A DNA stretch of 64,000 nt from Isoetes taiwanensis (lineage: Eukaryota > Streptophyta > Lycopodiopsida > Isoetales > Isoetaceae): contig JAJEKV010000008.1 of assembly GCA_021234155.1 (NCBI GenBank), positions 24,791,156 to 24,855,155 of the forward strand, given 5' to 3'. Below the pieces are notes generated by a model, which was given only the letters and a program-made list of their open reading frames with translations, ran no database searches and had not been told where the DNA came from. Position 1 is the first letter of the stretch. Each line of letters begins with the position of its first letter. A program made the position numbers and the translations under genes. Positions 1-12,472 of this stretch are shown here, in pieces.

Positions 1-162
1 TTGTTGCTTCGTTTCAGTTACGTATTGCTGGGGCTTATCGGTCGTCTTTGTCTCTTGAAATCAAAAGCATTTATAGACATCCCTCGCAAGCGATTACCCG
101 ATACGCCGAAAAAGAGCTTCGATAGGAACCCACCATGTCGATTCGGGGCATTTGCCTTTGCT

Positions 163-591
163 TCAAAAGAGATGTAGCATCCAGCCAAATCGGTAAGTGA
201 TCTCAACTTCGAGACCTAGCCTTTTTATCCGGAGACTAATAGAATTGAACCGCCTGCAAAGCAATGCCTCTTGCGAGATCACCGCGCTGAAAGGGAAGAC
301 GGCGGGCCGCAAAGAAGCGGAGAAATGATGCGCACGAATTCTTGAGCTGCGTGGGTCGATAAAGAGAACCATGGGAACCCCGAGGCGGATGCTTGTCTCA
401 CAGCCCATGCGGCTCGAAGAAGAAACTTCGTCACAACGATCCCCTCCTTGAACCATTGCGTTCAGCTTTAGCGAGGCACGGTGAACGCTGCTTTCGAACT
501 CAGCAGCCAGAATGTTTGCGAATTTGCTTCTCCATTTGGCCATCCAGGAAGAAAACTTGATCTGGCGCACTAATTGCTGATAAAGTTCCAT
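163..591 (-). other. Unrecognised open frame, 142 codons
   Basis: This is an open minus-strand frame of 142 codons starting at an ATG near 591. I do not recognise a domain. The protein would be basic near its N terminus, with no obvious signal peptide or clear membrane span, and the local DNA is more GC-rich than the AT-rich flanks. A second minus-strand open frame continues at 18-206 in another frame, so the two may be exons or one frameshifted frame. The stretch could also be chance, since no splice sites or homologues support it. It is listed only as the best coding candidate in the first 2.5 kb. Confidence 0.2.
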
Positions 592-924
592 TTAGAATCC
601 TCGATTTGCGGTTACATGCTCCGACCCGGCCAACAGCAAAGGACTTTCTTTAGCGGTAAAGGCATCAACAATACGCCATCCTTTTCCGTCACGCGAAAAT
701 CACGGGCGACCAAATACAGTCACGCAGCGAAGACGCGGAACTCGCCGCATCCTTCAAGAAAGAGAGACCATTTAACTTGAAATAAGTTCTAGTCCTACTA
801 TTGTCTCACAAAGAATATCGCGGAGGCGGAAGCAATAGTTGTGATCTGAAATAGAACTATCCGACGCGTTTTCGCGAAAGAAATTAGGCATGCAACCGGT
901 ACGAAGCATTATAGTACCTATCGT

Positions 925-1230
925 ATCTTGCATCTTATGATCCATGTCAAAAGGATTAGAAATTGCTATGCGGCTGGACGTAGGACTTAAATGCTTACGC
1001 CTTTCTCAATCCCATGTTTTACCATCCCTCCAGCACTTTTTGACGCATAAATAATACCGCCGATGCGGTACACAAGGAAGCATCCTGAAAAGTAAAATTC
1101 ATTGATGCAAATCCTAAGAATTTTGGTGTTTTCGTAGGATAAAATACAAGAACTTGTTTCTTGGCAGCGCAATTAAAACCGATTTGTGATCCCAATCCAT
1201 GATGTGGAGATATAGCTACGTACATTTTAC
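925..1230 (+). repeat. Dispersed repeat family, copy 1 (partial)
   Basis: This segment shares a diverged but clear sequence with 7080-7560 on the same strand and with 33340-33860 on the opposite strand. The best landmark is TCTCAATCCCATGTTTTACC near 1005, present in all three copies with small changes. Similarity also runs through a short stretch containing TTCATTGATGCAAAT and through TTCTTGGCAG. No coding potential or terminal structure is visible. It is probably a fragment of an old transposable element. Confidence 0.7.
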
Positions 1231-2769
1231 CACATTCTTTGCGAAATCTCCACTCCATTAAATTCAACTATTAAAATTGGAATACCAATTTCTGCAAGAG
1301 AAATAAAATGTTTGGAAGATAGAATTTGCGGAAGGTGGAGCACTACAAAGATTGAAAGCAGGAGGAGTGTGCTGCCATGCCATGGCAGCATGGAAAAACT
1401 AAGCACATCTTTACGCACTAATCCTCTCCCAATGCCGATCTGGTTTTACCAGACAATAAGGAAATGTACTGGCGCATCAAATTTGAAGAACAAGGGAGAG
1501 GACAGTGAGCTCAAGTCGCTCAAAGAGATACAAGAGGTCAAACAAGCAAGGAAATGAAGAAGGGAGAGAAGACGCAGAAGAGATATTCCATGGTATGTAG
1601 CAATGGCTGTGATCTTGGCATGCAGCAATTTATCCTTCTCCATTCCTCCACCATCCCTAAAACACCGATGAACTTTAAAGTTCCTTGCTCATATACCTCA
1701 AAGTCAAACTTGACCTTGAAACTTCTTTCTAGTCAAAACGCACCTCCATACAGACACCCAGCGCTCCATCATCACAGATCCAAAGTGGCTTGACTTGAGT
1801 CATAATCTCGCTCCCGAGGAAGTCAACATGCACAACGAGCCAAAGTTAAAAGAAGTTGCAAAATTCCTAAGGAAGTGCTCAAAATTCAAGTGTGCCCTAA
1901 GGAGGTGCCAAAGGTAGCTCCATAAAAAGAAATTGAAACCCTAAGTGACGTTGGGCAAAGTCACTTTACACCTCCGTACACTTCATTTTGTATTTGATCA
2001 TCATATAATCATCATTTCCAGCCATGTCAGACTCCATATTCAAATCAAAATCCATATCCTAGAAGCATCAGAGCTAGCATCATTGTTGCCCATCACCATT
2101 GACACCCTCGGCCTCCACTTAATACGCATCATCTCACATCATTCAAAATTTTTTGACTGAAAATTTGCAAACAAGTTGGCTAACGTCATCATCCCCATTG
2201 GCCATATCCTTTCACCTAGCCTTGTCATGTTTAAATACCACATCATCACTCCTTAACCATTTTTACCAAATTTCAAAGTGCTCCAGTACCGAGAAGATTT
2301 TGCTTGCATTTTATGATACAAAAGATTATGGAAAAAGAAATTTGAAAAAACTCTATTTTTGGACATTATAGTTTAAACTAGGAATGCGTTAAAGTAGGGG
2401 CTTGGGGAGTGCAAAATTTTCCCTATGCTCTACTATTATATATCTCTCTTTCCGGCCAATCTCCCATGCCGATGGAACATCGAGGAAAATTATGCGGTGG
2501 AAATGCAGGATCCGATGGATATTGCATGACCAATTATAAATGATGGATTTTTCTTTTCCTTACGCCTGCACTTATGCAAAACCGTCGGCCAGCGGACCGT
2601 GATGTAGAGGCTGCCAGAACACTAAATGGAAACCGCCAAGATCCGTCCGAATTTCTGAAACAACAGCTGATCGCGATCTTTAATGGCGAATTACTGCAGC
2701 ATGGCTCAGAATGTGTCGGAAGAAGCAAAAACCCGAGAGAATTGAATTGAATGAGCCAAGAACACACAA

Positions 2770-3890
2770 CGGAAGCGGAAATTCAAAGGGCTTTACGCAG
2801 AAGAAATTGAGGCTTTGAGGCAAAAGTGATTCACGGCTTTGAAGAAGGACGAAGCACGATCTGAGCTTGTTCCGACCTCAATGTTCACCCTCTGATCAGT
2901 TAACCATTCTGGATTAACTTTGAATCGCACCCTATTTGATTATGTACCCCAGACCATGAGCTTGGAATGTCCGTTTATATCTCTTGAGTGTTTGATTTAA
3001 TTACGAAAATCGACCTTTGTAGTGATACGTTTGTAGAATCATTTCCCGAAAACAATCATCGAAACTGGAAGCGATATTGTTTTTGCTACGGGTAAATGGA
3101 TATAAGTGATACGCCTAATTTAGCGTAATGTTTGGAAGAAAGGCAAAAGCTAAGTTCTTGTCGAGACTAAACTCAAGAAACTATTTTGGTCGATAATGTC
3201 TAGATCAACGAATTGTGTTGGAATGACTGACCTTGAGCATATAGCAACAATTTGAGCATTAGTCTTGCCGTGCAGATGTTACGAACCCAAAAGCAACATT
3301 GAACACTGCGTGCAACCCTTTGCGAAAAATGCTCTTTGGGAGAGTAGTTCATTTCACCCCACAGTTCTGGCCGTCATCAAAAGAAAAATTAGATTTTGGC
3401 AAAAGGGGTTTTAAGCCCTTGTCTTGAGGCAAATCGGGCGAGGAATAAATTGGTAAAGTCGAGAAAATTCCTTGTCAACACCGGGGTTTCGTGCAAGCTC
3501 TACTTGAGGGATATTGACCAAAATTGACTGGAGTAAAAGTGATCAATTTCCTATCTAACCTTATGGACACTACTTGAGTTTAGTCTGATGATATAAAGTG
3601 TTGAGCATATGCGAGGTAGAAATCACATGCGCGAAGAAAACATGAATCCACATCTTTTGCAGATTATTTTGTGGAAGCGGTTTTGCGCCGGAAGCATACT
3701 CCGGGTAAATTTTGTGCACTATTTCACCGTTTTGCTGCGGTGGTTACCATAAAACAACCTGGAGTCTATTGCTGAGGTTAAGAGTTTTGCGAGACATGTG
3801 AGTCATTAAACGAGAGTCAACAAGTAAAAAAGAAAAAGACCTTGATTCTTTCACTTACCTGTTTTGGTATCACGATGATGCTTAGCTACC
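2770..3890. other. No gene recognised
   Basis: This is AT-rich sequence with only short open frames on either strand. I see no recognisable domain, RNA gene, inverted repeat or tandem array in it. Confidence 0.5.
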
Positions 3891-3892
3891 CT

Positions 3893-5105
3893 TTAGTCTC
3901 GATTGATGTAACTCCTGCCTACTAAGGAGGGAGGTGAGGGAGGCTGAGGGAGAGGCGGGAGGAGGAGAAGAAATCTGGGAGTAGAAGGAGAGTGGGGGTG
4001 GGAGGCAGCGAGGGGCGGAGAGGGGAGGCGGCGGGGAGGAGGTGGAGGGAGGGAGAGGCCAGGAGGGGCCGGGGGAGGAGGAAGGCAGGGAGGGAGGGAA
4101 GGGGAGGAGAGCGGGGAGGAGAGGCGGTAGGAGGAGGAAGGAGGCAGGGAGGGAAGTGAGGGGAGGGCGGAGGGGGCAGAATCTGCCCGTTCCAGTGTTA
4201 TCCATGCAGTGGCATCATGGCTGAAAGCTGAAGCATCATAACTTGGCATTCTGGATGTTGAGATAGTAACCATAAGATTTTTCACTAAGGTACTTGGCCT
4301 GACATCACCCTAGGATTCACACATCGCTTCCTGGCTCCTGAAGCATTATGCCTCTCCACCATCGAACAATTTGAGCTGCCTGGGAAGCTTTTTGCCTCTA
4401 CTAGATAACACAACATCTATTGCTGTGTTGTGCTGGCTGCCCAAATATTTTTCCATTTAGTAGCTCAGGGGAAAGCGTTATCTTGTGGGAAATGTGTGGC
4501 TTGCATTTGGTGTCATGGATGCAAAAGCAGGGGAATATGTTGCTCCATGAACTAACACCACTTAAGTGAAGCAGAGGTAGCCCTAAGATGAGTGCCTTCT
4601 TTGCATCATATATCTCTCTATAATCTGCATGGACTTGTTTGGCCTGTCCCTGTTCTTTGTTTTTGATTAAATTGCAGCACATACTTGATCTAACTTTGCT
4701 TTTATTTGACCAGGGCACTATTAGAGGAGAGATGCGTGTTTGTGATCCTACCAATTATAATACCCAAAACTACATCTTTGAGAAAACAAAGACTTTTACT
4801 ATCCTTGGATGGCTATGCAGTGCAGGCTGAAAGACTAAAACAAATAAACCCAAAAAGGCTTTGGTGAACATGGGGCATGCTCCTAGGCTGGAAAACGTGC
4901 AGGTACTTCATAGCTAGGTGTTAGCTATTGCATAACCATGGAGTTAAAGGCTATATTTACATTTTAATACATGGTTAAGCATCTTGCTGGAAAGGCATTA
5001 ATAATGGGGCAATATTTTGCAGAGACACTAAAAGCATCACCTTCATCTATTGGTTTTCCAAATATTCTGAATATAGAACTTACATGGTATGAAGGCTCAA
5101 AGAAC
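3893..5105 (+). repeat. GGA-tract repeat unit, copy 1
   Basis: This unit begins with a short leader containing CTACTAAGGAGGGAGGTG, then a purine-only GGA/GGGAGG tract at about 3923-4180. A non-repetitive stretch follows that is homologous to the second copy at 7745-9330. Shared landmarks include CATTTGGTGTCATGGATGCA near 4505 and 8763, CCATGAACTAACACCA, and GGAAGGCATTAATAAT near 4990. The two copies have diverged by substitutions and indels, and their GGA tracts differ in length (about 260 against 670 bp). Proline-rich open frames opposite the tract are low-complexity artefacts. It may be a transposable element carrying an expandable purine tract. Confidence 0.75.
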
Positions 5106-6547
5106 ATGGAAGCAGCACAGACTGAAACTCAATAACAATAAATTTTACCGCATGCCAATTTGACAGAGTCATACATTCCCTTTTAAGAATTTCGGAGTAG
5201 AGGTTCTCTGAAGATTTACGTTGTATCATTTTATTGCGTGATGCTTCCAAATCACGGGAATGCATTAAACTCTTCTTTGCCATGGCTTCCTGATACCCGA
5301 GAGAAATACACAGCTCCCATTGGATGATCGTGATGACCCCATCTCCCATTCGTTAATTAGAGTAATACTACTAAGGTATCCAGAAAAAAGTCGACTTACC
5401 ATTTTATGCAAACTTTCCTATTAGCAATCCCACAAGCACGTAATCAAATGAAAATAAGAAAGAAAGATCGGCTTACCATTTGTCGCATTTTGTTTCAGAT
5501 GGCTGCCAAAACTTAAGCATATTTATGACATGCAGAGTGAAGAATATCAATTCTAAAATGTATGAGACCGCTAATAGGCATGACATCTCAGAGAGGAAAC
5601 AGGTGAAGCCATTACATCGTCATGATACAGTGTACCTGTACTTTAGGCTGAACCTGAGAGAAGTAGGCCTCCTCATGGAAACTGCACTATCAGCGATGGG
5701 CACGATGTTGCATAAAATATCCTGCCATATATATTGACATGTATAAGAGCAAAATATACAAAATAAAGTGAGAAACAAAGGAGTGCCAATGCTTCACAAT
5801 TATGGAGTGCAAGTGTACTTAGTCAAAGGCACCAAATCTATGATGGAGTTATGGCAAGATGGTGACCGTTCATCTACTTCCCTAATATGGATTCCACTCG
5901 GAAAAATCTGGAAGATTCCACAGCTTATCAAGACCGACTTAAAAAGAATCTGATCAGGTTTAAGAACTACATCAATTCCAATACCAAAAGCGATAGGACT
6001 TTACCAACGCTGGCTTTGAAATAGAAAGACGTTTGAGAGAACTTCTGATCTTGATCACAGATCTAACATAGCAAGAGTACACTCACGGATGAAGGTACTG
6101 CAAAACCACCTGAATATGCTGACTTGGAGAAATTTTATACATATGATTTTCTCAAAAATGCATGTACAAATAGGCGCAACATAGAATTATGCAAACCAAA
6201 GAAATAAAAACTTAGCGAGTATTTTAGCAACTTACGGAGTTCGACAACCATCCAAATACATGTGTTAATTTCAAATCAGCCAACACACAGAGCTGTATCT
6301 CCTCGGAGAAATAGGAGCACCCGCTTAGATCTGTAAATTGACTGGCTAGAAATCACATCTCAGTCCTAGTCCTGCCGAGTGACCCTTTCTGAGAACCACC
6401 GCTCACGGTTGTCACGTATGCTCCTTCTAGATAATCTTCCATTGAAATTTTGGCTGCAGTTCTTTTAACACTGGTTGAAATGGCACATATCCAACAAAGA
6501 GAGGAAAGCGGAAGGCCCAGCCCGGCAAGTACACAAGATATGAGCAT
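5080..6547 (-). other. Possible gene fragment with exon-like blocks
   Basis: Two minus-strand stretches look exon-like: one of up to 89 codons at 5080-5349, containing a charged stretch with AKKSLMHSRDLEASRNKMIQ, and one at 6353-6547. Three GTAAG donor-like sites occur on the minus strand near 6233, 5475 and 5395, each following a plausible exon end. I do not recognise the product. If the Helitron proposed for this region is real, these could be captured gene fragments; otherwise they may be remnants of a resident gene. Evidence is limited to frame length and splice-like signals. Confidence 0.25.
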
Positions 6548-6904
6548 GATGTACCCGCGGATCCGTATTTGGAAGCCAAGATGGTGATCAATAAGTGGAA
6601 TGGCTGAGATCGATCAATTTGTATACAAAGAAGATACCTTCAAGCATGATCAAATGTACCTTGAGCGATGCGATTTAATCTACAAAGCCGTGTTAAAATT
6701 ACGAAATTGGAGTGCGTAATAAATGATTGACTCTGATAGAACCTTCAAAATACGTTCCATGGCTGCTTTTCTCTTTTTTCTTCCAATGCATTGGCTAGAA
6801 ATGAAATAATAACTAACTACTTGAAGCATTAAAATAAAATTTGTGAAACACAAAACGATACTGACCAAAGAATCAGCGCTGAAACTATGTAGCTGGAAAC
6901 TGCA

Positions 6905-6947
6905 TTTTATATATAGAGATAGAGAATGAATAGATATAGATATAGAT
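6905..6947. repeat. ATAGAT-rich microsatellite
   Basis: This is a short run of ATAGAT/GATATA units with interruptions. It is a simple repeat with no other feature attached. Confidence 0.7.
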
Positions 6948-7079
6948 GTTAATTAACCTGAATTACTCACGGCATTGGTCCACGATTCATGAATCCAGAC
7001 ACTGGTGTTGACATCCTCAATAGTTACTTAGTTACTTACACATGATTGCAAATGTGGCCTGGAGACCCATTAAAGATAA

Positions 7080-7560
7080 CAAAACTTTCCAAAACCCCTT
7101 TTTTGTCTTTAAGCTAAAAGAAAGATTTTTCCATAGTTTCTCTTTTACAAAATTATTTGAGGCATGACCATGACTTTGTCATAACCTATATGTGTTTGAA
7201 TTGAGATGATAAAGAGGCACTTTCATGATTAAATGAAATGTTCAAAAGTCCCTCATTAGTATAAAGGATGAAGCATGAAGAAGTGATTATGATCCATGTC
7301 AAAGATTAAAATTGCTAACATCGTTGGACATAGAACTTAGGGTCTGCCTTTTCTCAATCCCATGTTTTACCATCCTCCTTTGCCTAGAAGTATATCATAC
7401 TTGATGCGGGCACCTGAGGAACTTTCTAAATTAGGGGTCATTGAGTGCAGAATTAAATTTTAAGACATTTTCTTGGCGGATAAATTTTAAGACATTTCTT
7501 GTAGCAGCTATATGATCCCTAGAGCGATGTAAAGTCCAAATCCACATGATATTGGAGAGA
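7080..7560 (+). repeat. Dispersed repeat family, copy 2
   Basis: This is the longest plus-strand copy of the family also seen at 925-1230 and, inverted, at 33340-33860. Landmarks shared with the inverted copy include GGCATGACCATGACTTTGTC near 7162, CTCAATCCCATGTTTTACCA near 7352 and TTTTAAGACATTTTCTTGGC near 7460. No open frame is conserved between copies, so this looks like non-coding transposon sequence. Confidence 0.75.
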
Positions 7561-7744
7561 GAAATATTGTACATGCATTATTACGATCTCCGGTAAAGGC
7601 GTTAAAATTTCCTTCCTTCCTTCCATATTGAATCCTTTGAAGTAAAATTATTTCCGAAATTTCACACAACAAGAGAGAAAACAAAATGGTGGAGGAATAG
7701 AAATGGAGAGGTGAGGATAAATTTGGAGATAAAATTTGGTGTGA

Positions 7745-9330
7745 ATGGTGGAGAGGTGCTTCCTACCTATTAGGAGGGAGGTGGGAGGCAGGGGGAGGAG
7801 GCCAGAGGGAGAGGCAGAGAATCACAGTAGAAGGAAGTGGGGTAGGAGGAGGCCAGAGGGCAACCAGGAAGCTGGAGGGTGGGAGGAGGGAGGGAGGCGG
7901 GAGGCCCGGAGGTAGGCAGGGGAGAGTGGAGGAGGGAGGGGGAGGCAAGGAGTGAGGAGGAGGAGAGGCTGAGGAGGAAGTGAGGCGGGAGGAAGCGGGG
8001 AGGGAGGGAGAGATGGGAAGGAGGCGGAGGTGGAGGGGAGGAGGCTGAGGAGGCGGGGAGGCGTGCCAGAGTAGTTCCCATGTGGGAAGGCCGGAGGGTG
8101 GGAGGCCCAGCCGAGGGGCCGGAGGGTGGAGGAGCAGGGAGGGAGGGAGGAGGCGAGGAGGGAGGTGGGGCAGCAGGGAGGTGGAGGAGGAGGCTGAGAG
8201 GAAGTAGGGGCTGGGAGGGTGGAAGGGAGGGAGGTGGAGGTAGGAGGCCGAGGAGGAGGGTGGGGAGGCAGCAGGAGGTGGAGGGAGGGAGGCGGGAAGT
8301 GGGAGGCGTGGCCAGGGGAGGTGGAGGGAGGGAGGCTTAGGAGGGCCGGGGGAGGGGCCGATAGCGCTGATCGTGGCCGGGGAAGGCCTTGAAGGAGGAA
8401 GCGTGAGGAGGAGTGGAGGGGAGGAGGAAGTGAGGAGGAGGCCATTCTTCAAATGTTCCATTCGTATTCTCGAACAAATTTTGACATCAACCAGCCAGAG
8501 CGGCAACAGCAGGAGATTATGAGAATGTGGGAAGCAGCCATCAGAGTTTTCCACCAATATATCCACATCATCCAACACAAGTAGTACATCCTTCGAGTAA
8601 TCCACAGTGACTTTCCCCACCTTTGCAATTGTTTACTTACATGAGATTTGCCCTCTGCAGGATACCTAGCATCCGTATAGCATATTTTATTATTTCAAGT
8701 CTGAGTAATACACACCATTTGACTTGAGGAAAAACGTTGTCTTTGTAAAATGTGTAAACGCATTTGGTGTCATGGATGCAAAAAGCAGTATATATTTGCT
8801 CCATGAACTAACACCAGTGGCGGAAGTAAGCCCTAAGATGAGTGCGCTACTTTGCATCCATCTCCTCTCAAGTCTGTGGACTTGTTTTGGCCTTTAATCC
8901 CCTCATTTGCTCATTTTGGTTTAATTGCTTTATTTAGCCAACTTGCTTTACAATGCCAGGGCATATTGAAGGGAAAGGTCGTGGAGGTGTTGAGTAGATC
9001 CTACAAAATGCAAAACTTCATCACGAAAACAAAGACTTTTATCTATTTGGCTAGTGGTGCATTACGTACTAAACAGAAAGTGCTCCAAAAAAAGGCTTGT
9101 TAACATGGTGCGTGCTTGTATGGGTAAGGAGAAGCATTCTGAGTGTACTTAAATAAGGTATTCCAATAGTATAACCGTAATAAGGATTAGATATATTACA
9201 TTGTCGGTTCTTACATGGAAGGCATTAATAATAGGGCAAAATCATTTTGACACTAAGCGTAGCACACAGTAGCTATTTGGTATTCCAAATGTTCCCCTGA
9301 ATATGAACTTCCTTGTATAGAAGGCTCGAA
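7745..9330 (+). repeat. GGA-tract repeat unit, copy 2
   Basis: This is the second copy of the unit at 3893-5105. Its purine tract (about 7772-8442) is mostly GGA, GGGAGG and GGAGGC with a few pyrimidine interruptions, and is more than twice as long as in copy 1. Downstream of the tract the homologous tail starts near 8731 and ends near 9330, where the two copies stop matching. The strong purine/pyrimidine strand asymmetry and clustered G-runs make intramolecular triplex or G-quadruplex formation plausible. Confidence 0.75.
8460..8620 (-). pseudogene. Possible NB-ARC-like fragment
   Basis: On the minus strand just beyond the purine tract a short reading frame contains LLVLDDVD after a lysine- and valine-rich lead. 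This resembles the kinase-2 (Walker B) motif of plant NB-ARC resistance proteins. A GTAAGT donor and an AG acceptor lie just upstream near 8645 and 8625. The frame then runs into the low-complexity GGA tract, so at most one exon fragment remains. No P-loop, GLPL or MHD motif was found. The match rests on about ten residues, so chance similarity is a real possibility. Confidence 0.25.
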
Positions 9331-9359
9331 AACGATTGAGCTTATTGTTGGGACCTTAT

Positions 9360-12300
9360 TTAAGAGCCCCAAGAAGGGTGACAAAGGAAATACAGCAAAT
9401 GCTAAGAGTCAAGAATGGCGCTTCTACAGAGCTCTTCAAGCATCTTTGCAAGTTCTTTTGTCGGTTTTACCATACTTCACGATGCATATCATCATTTAAA
9501 AGCTGCTTCCTTATTTTCATTACCGTTCAAACTATACCCCATCCCAACAAATTGCATCTTGCATTCATTGTAGCAACTTTAGCCTATAAAGTTTTGAACA
9601 CCCACTTAAGATCGATTATAAAACTAAATTAGAGTGCGCAACTATCATAAAGCGTAAACTTCTACCCAGGGTAAACCAGGCTTATCCCGAAGCAGTACTA
9701 TCAGCCAAGCATGAAATTAATCAATTATAATGATAAACAAGGAGTCCATAGGGAAAGTATGGCTGAGAAAAGGAGCTACGCTGTCCGGGGTTTTGCTTCC
9801 CAGTTAATTAAAGTGCAAAATGTGGCTTTTCATTCATGGTTATGGATTAAATCTGTGTGGTTTCACTGACTCACGCCTCTCCCAAACAATGAATCTTCAC
9901 TTGTTTTGTAATAAGTAAATAGAATATTGGGTGAGGCCAGGGTACTCTTTCGTAAATGAGCACCATGGCTATCATAAAAACTCCCTTACAAAACCATAAA
10001 ACCCGAACCTCCCTGGGAGTGCCACCAAGCCAAGCAGTCTAAGTTGCAGAATTGCACGAATTCTGAAGCTGTATAAGAAATAGAGACACCTGGGGTTTCT
10101 TTGCATTCAGCCAGAAATAGTTCGATAAGCGTTGTTCGCCAGAGTGCTTTCCATGGGCCTTGACCTCAGGTTTCAGGGTCGAGATCCATGCCGGGGATTC
10201 CTGCCCACCTCAACGCAAAGACTTACAGGTTTTTTGACCTGAATCAAAGTAATCCACTGAAGCATTTCTCAGCTCGAGTTTTGACCTGGACCCAAATTTT
10301 TAAGATTCTGGGAAATCTCACATGGTGAGGCTTATACCAGTGCTCCCAGGAACAGACTAAGAGAAAAGGACATAAAATGCGTGGCCAATATAATAGTGGA
10401 AAAGAAATTTCTGGGATGTGATGGGGAATTTGTGAATCTTTCCAAAGGAACGAACTAAAGAAAAGGACAAACACCATGTCAATGTATATACGACATAAAT
10501 AGTGAATGAATAGAACTTGACTTTTTTGAAACTTGCAGATTCACAGCATGTAGAAGCTTGCCTGTGGAATCACGATATTTCGTCCACGAAGACAAAGAGT
10601 AATAAAAGAATAACATTAGTACTATGCTATGGGACTATTAAGAATATTCGAAACTACATTGCTTAAAGGGTGCATAGCTTTGTTGTTGTGTTCACTAGAA
10701 GGATAAATGCATGTATATACACCCCAAATTTGAGATACATATTATTGTAATCATTGACATGCATAATGTTTAGCATTGGGCTAATATAATGTAGGTGTCT
10801 GATATTGGAATGGATTATGAAGTGGATATTGGAAGTGAAAGTGTGAGTGTTCCAATGTAACCTAATTATGTCGTTCACCCAATATCAGTGTTTGCGACAA
10901 TAAATTTCTACATATTATTTCCACATTAGTATGTTCTTTATCTCATACCCACAATAATTTTTTGAAGAGCAAGATTGCAAATTGTGGTCAGGTTCTGAGG
11001 AAGATATGTCCGAGATTCTTTGCCTGGAAAGATGCCACCTCTTGCCCAATGCTACATTTCTAAGATCAATGTAATTTTTGAAATTTGCGAATCTTAGAAC
11101 AACTAGTGTCCAAGGTATATTTCTGTTATTGAGAATCACATTTGCTTTCCAACTATAGAAACCCTATCATTCTATAGTATAATTTGAAAATTGTGCATGC
11201 CATATTCATTCTATCCTCTTGGCTATGTACAGATATATAGGAATTTGGATGTGTCCTACAACTAATGTGATAGCGCCATAATTATTTACAATGGGGGGTC
11301 CACGGACTGATGGGAGGAGATGTCATGCTCTTACATTTATTGGTGGCATTGAATGTCATCCTATTGCAGATCATTCAGAGCAATTTGGAACATTGCATTA
11401 CAAATATGCATTGTTCATATGGATTTTCTTCTGCAGCTCAAGGAAGGATTTGGCATGCGTAAAATCGCTTGGAAGTTGCTACCTTAGAGACTTTCATAAT
11501 GTATTTTATTAAAATGACTGTACATTAGGTGATTTAGACCTTGACACAGGCCAATATAATTAAAAGGGTTGTCGCATTATAAGCTCCATTGTGCAGCTAT
11601 CTTATGAAAGTAACAAAAGATTTTTTGTTCAATTATGTTTGTATAAGGTATTTGGTAAACATCATGTTTACATTTGCATGGATTTCTTCCAATATGCAAA
11701 TACAAAACTTCGTGTAGAGTGCTTGCATCATAGGAGGCTTTACATTGGCAACACGTATGAGGGCACATCCCTAGTTAGCTACAAAAAACAATTTATAGCA
11801 GTATAAAAATTTGTTTATTGTCATGTCTTTGTTGTACATCAATAACGTAGACTACTCAATGTCTTCTACTTGGAGCTCTCCACGACAAGAGACATAGCTA
11901 TATTGAATTGTACAATATGTTCATTGTGTGATATTTTGGTTGGCTCCATCAAATTTCTCTATGTAGATGTAGAGTAACGCTGGCATTTGTAATTCTTTTT
12001 TGCTAGCATCATGTGATAACCATTCAGAACTCCGCCTTTGATGCACAACTCTCATTTAGGCATGGTTAATGCTTACTAATAAGTTTGAACTATGGGAATC
12101 TATCTTGCAACCTTGCATAATCATCCTACAAAATATACGCTAGAAAAAAAATCATTCATGATCTTTTATACAAATATGAATGGCCTATAAGCAAAAATGA
12201 TACTCTAATGTGAAAATTGACATTCTCAAGATGCACCTTTATGCACAAATTTAAAGTGTTGCACAAACTCAAACTTCCATTCATTAAACGCATACTCTCA

Positions 12301-12420
12301 CGAACCTTTGTAAACATAGAACATAACTCTAAATGATACAATCTAACCTCATATCCCTTCTCCCATTTTTATTCTTTCAAATTTAGCAAGGTGTTCTGAA
12401 GATGTCTACAACTTCATGGT
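9360..12420. other. No gene recognised
   Basis: This is about 3 kb of AT-rich DNA. Short open frames occur on both strands, but none shows a recognisable domain, consistent splice structure or repeated motif. It would lie inside the proposed Helitron that ends at 12472. Confidence 0.45.
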
Positions 12421-12443
12421 ATATATAATATAGTCATATTTAT

Positions 12444-12472
12444 GCCCGGCAACGTCGGGCACCCATTACTAG
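12444..12472 (+). mobile_element. Helitron 3' terminus
   Basis: The sequence shows a short hairpin, GCCCGGCAACGTCGGGC, with a 7-bp stem including one G-T pair and an AAC loop. It is followed about 8 nt later by CTAG and then a host T. A GC-rich hairpin just upstream of CTRR, with insertion before T, is the standard 3' end of plant Helitrons. No Rep/helicase coding sequence was seen upstream, so the element would be non-autonomous. A possible 5' end near 2426 is discussed as a finding. Confidence 0.75.

Noticed and set aside
163-591. Confident gene call for the first long frame
   Set aside because: The length alone is only modestly unusual and there is no homology or splice support; kept as a low-confidence feature only.
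7763-8620. 285-codon Pro/Ser/Leu-rich minus-strand open frame
   Set aside because: It lies opposite the GGA/GGGAGG tract and its amino-acid content follows directly from the simple repeat. Several phases are open at once, so it is not evidence of a gene apart from the short NB-ARC-like end.
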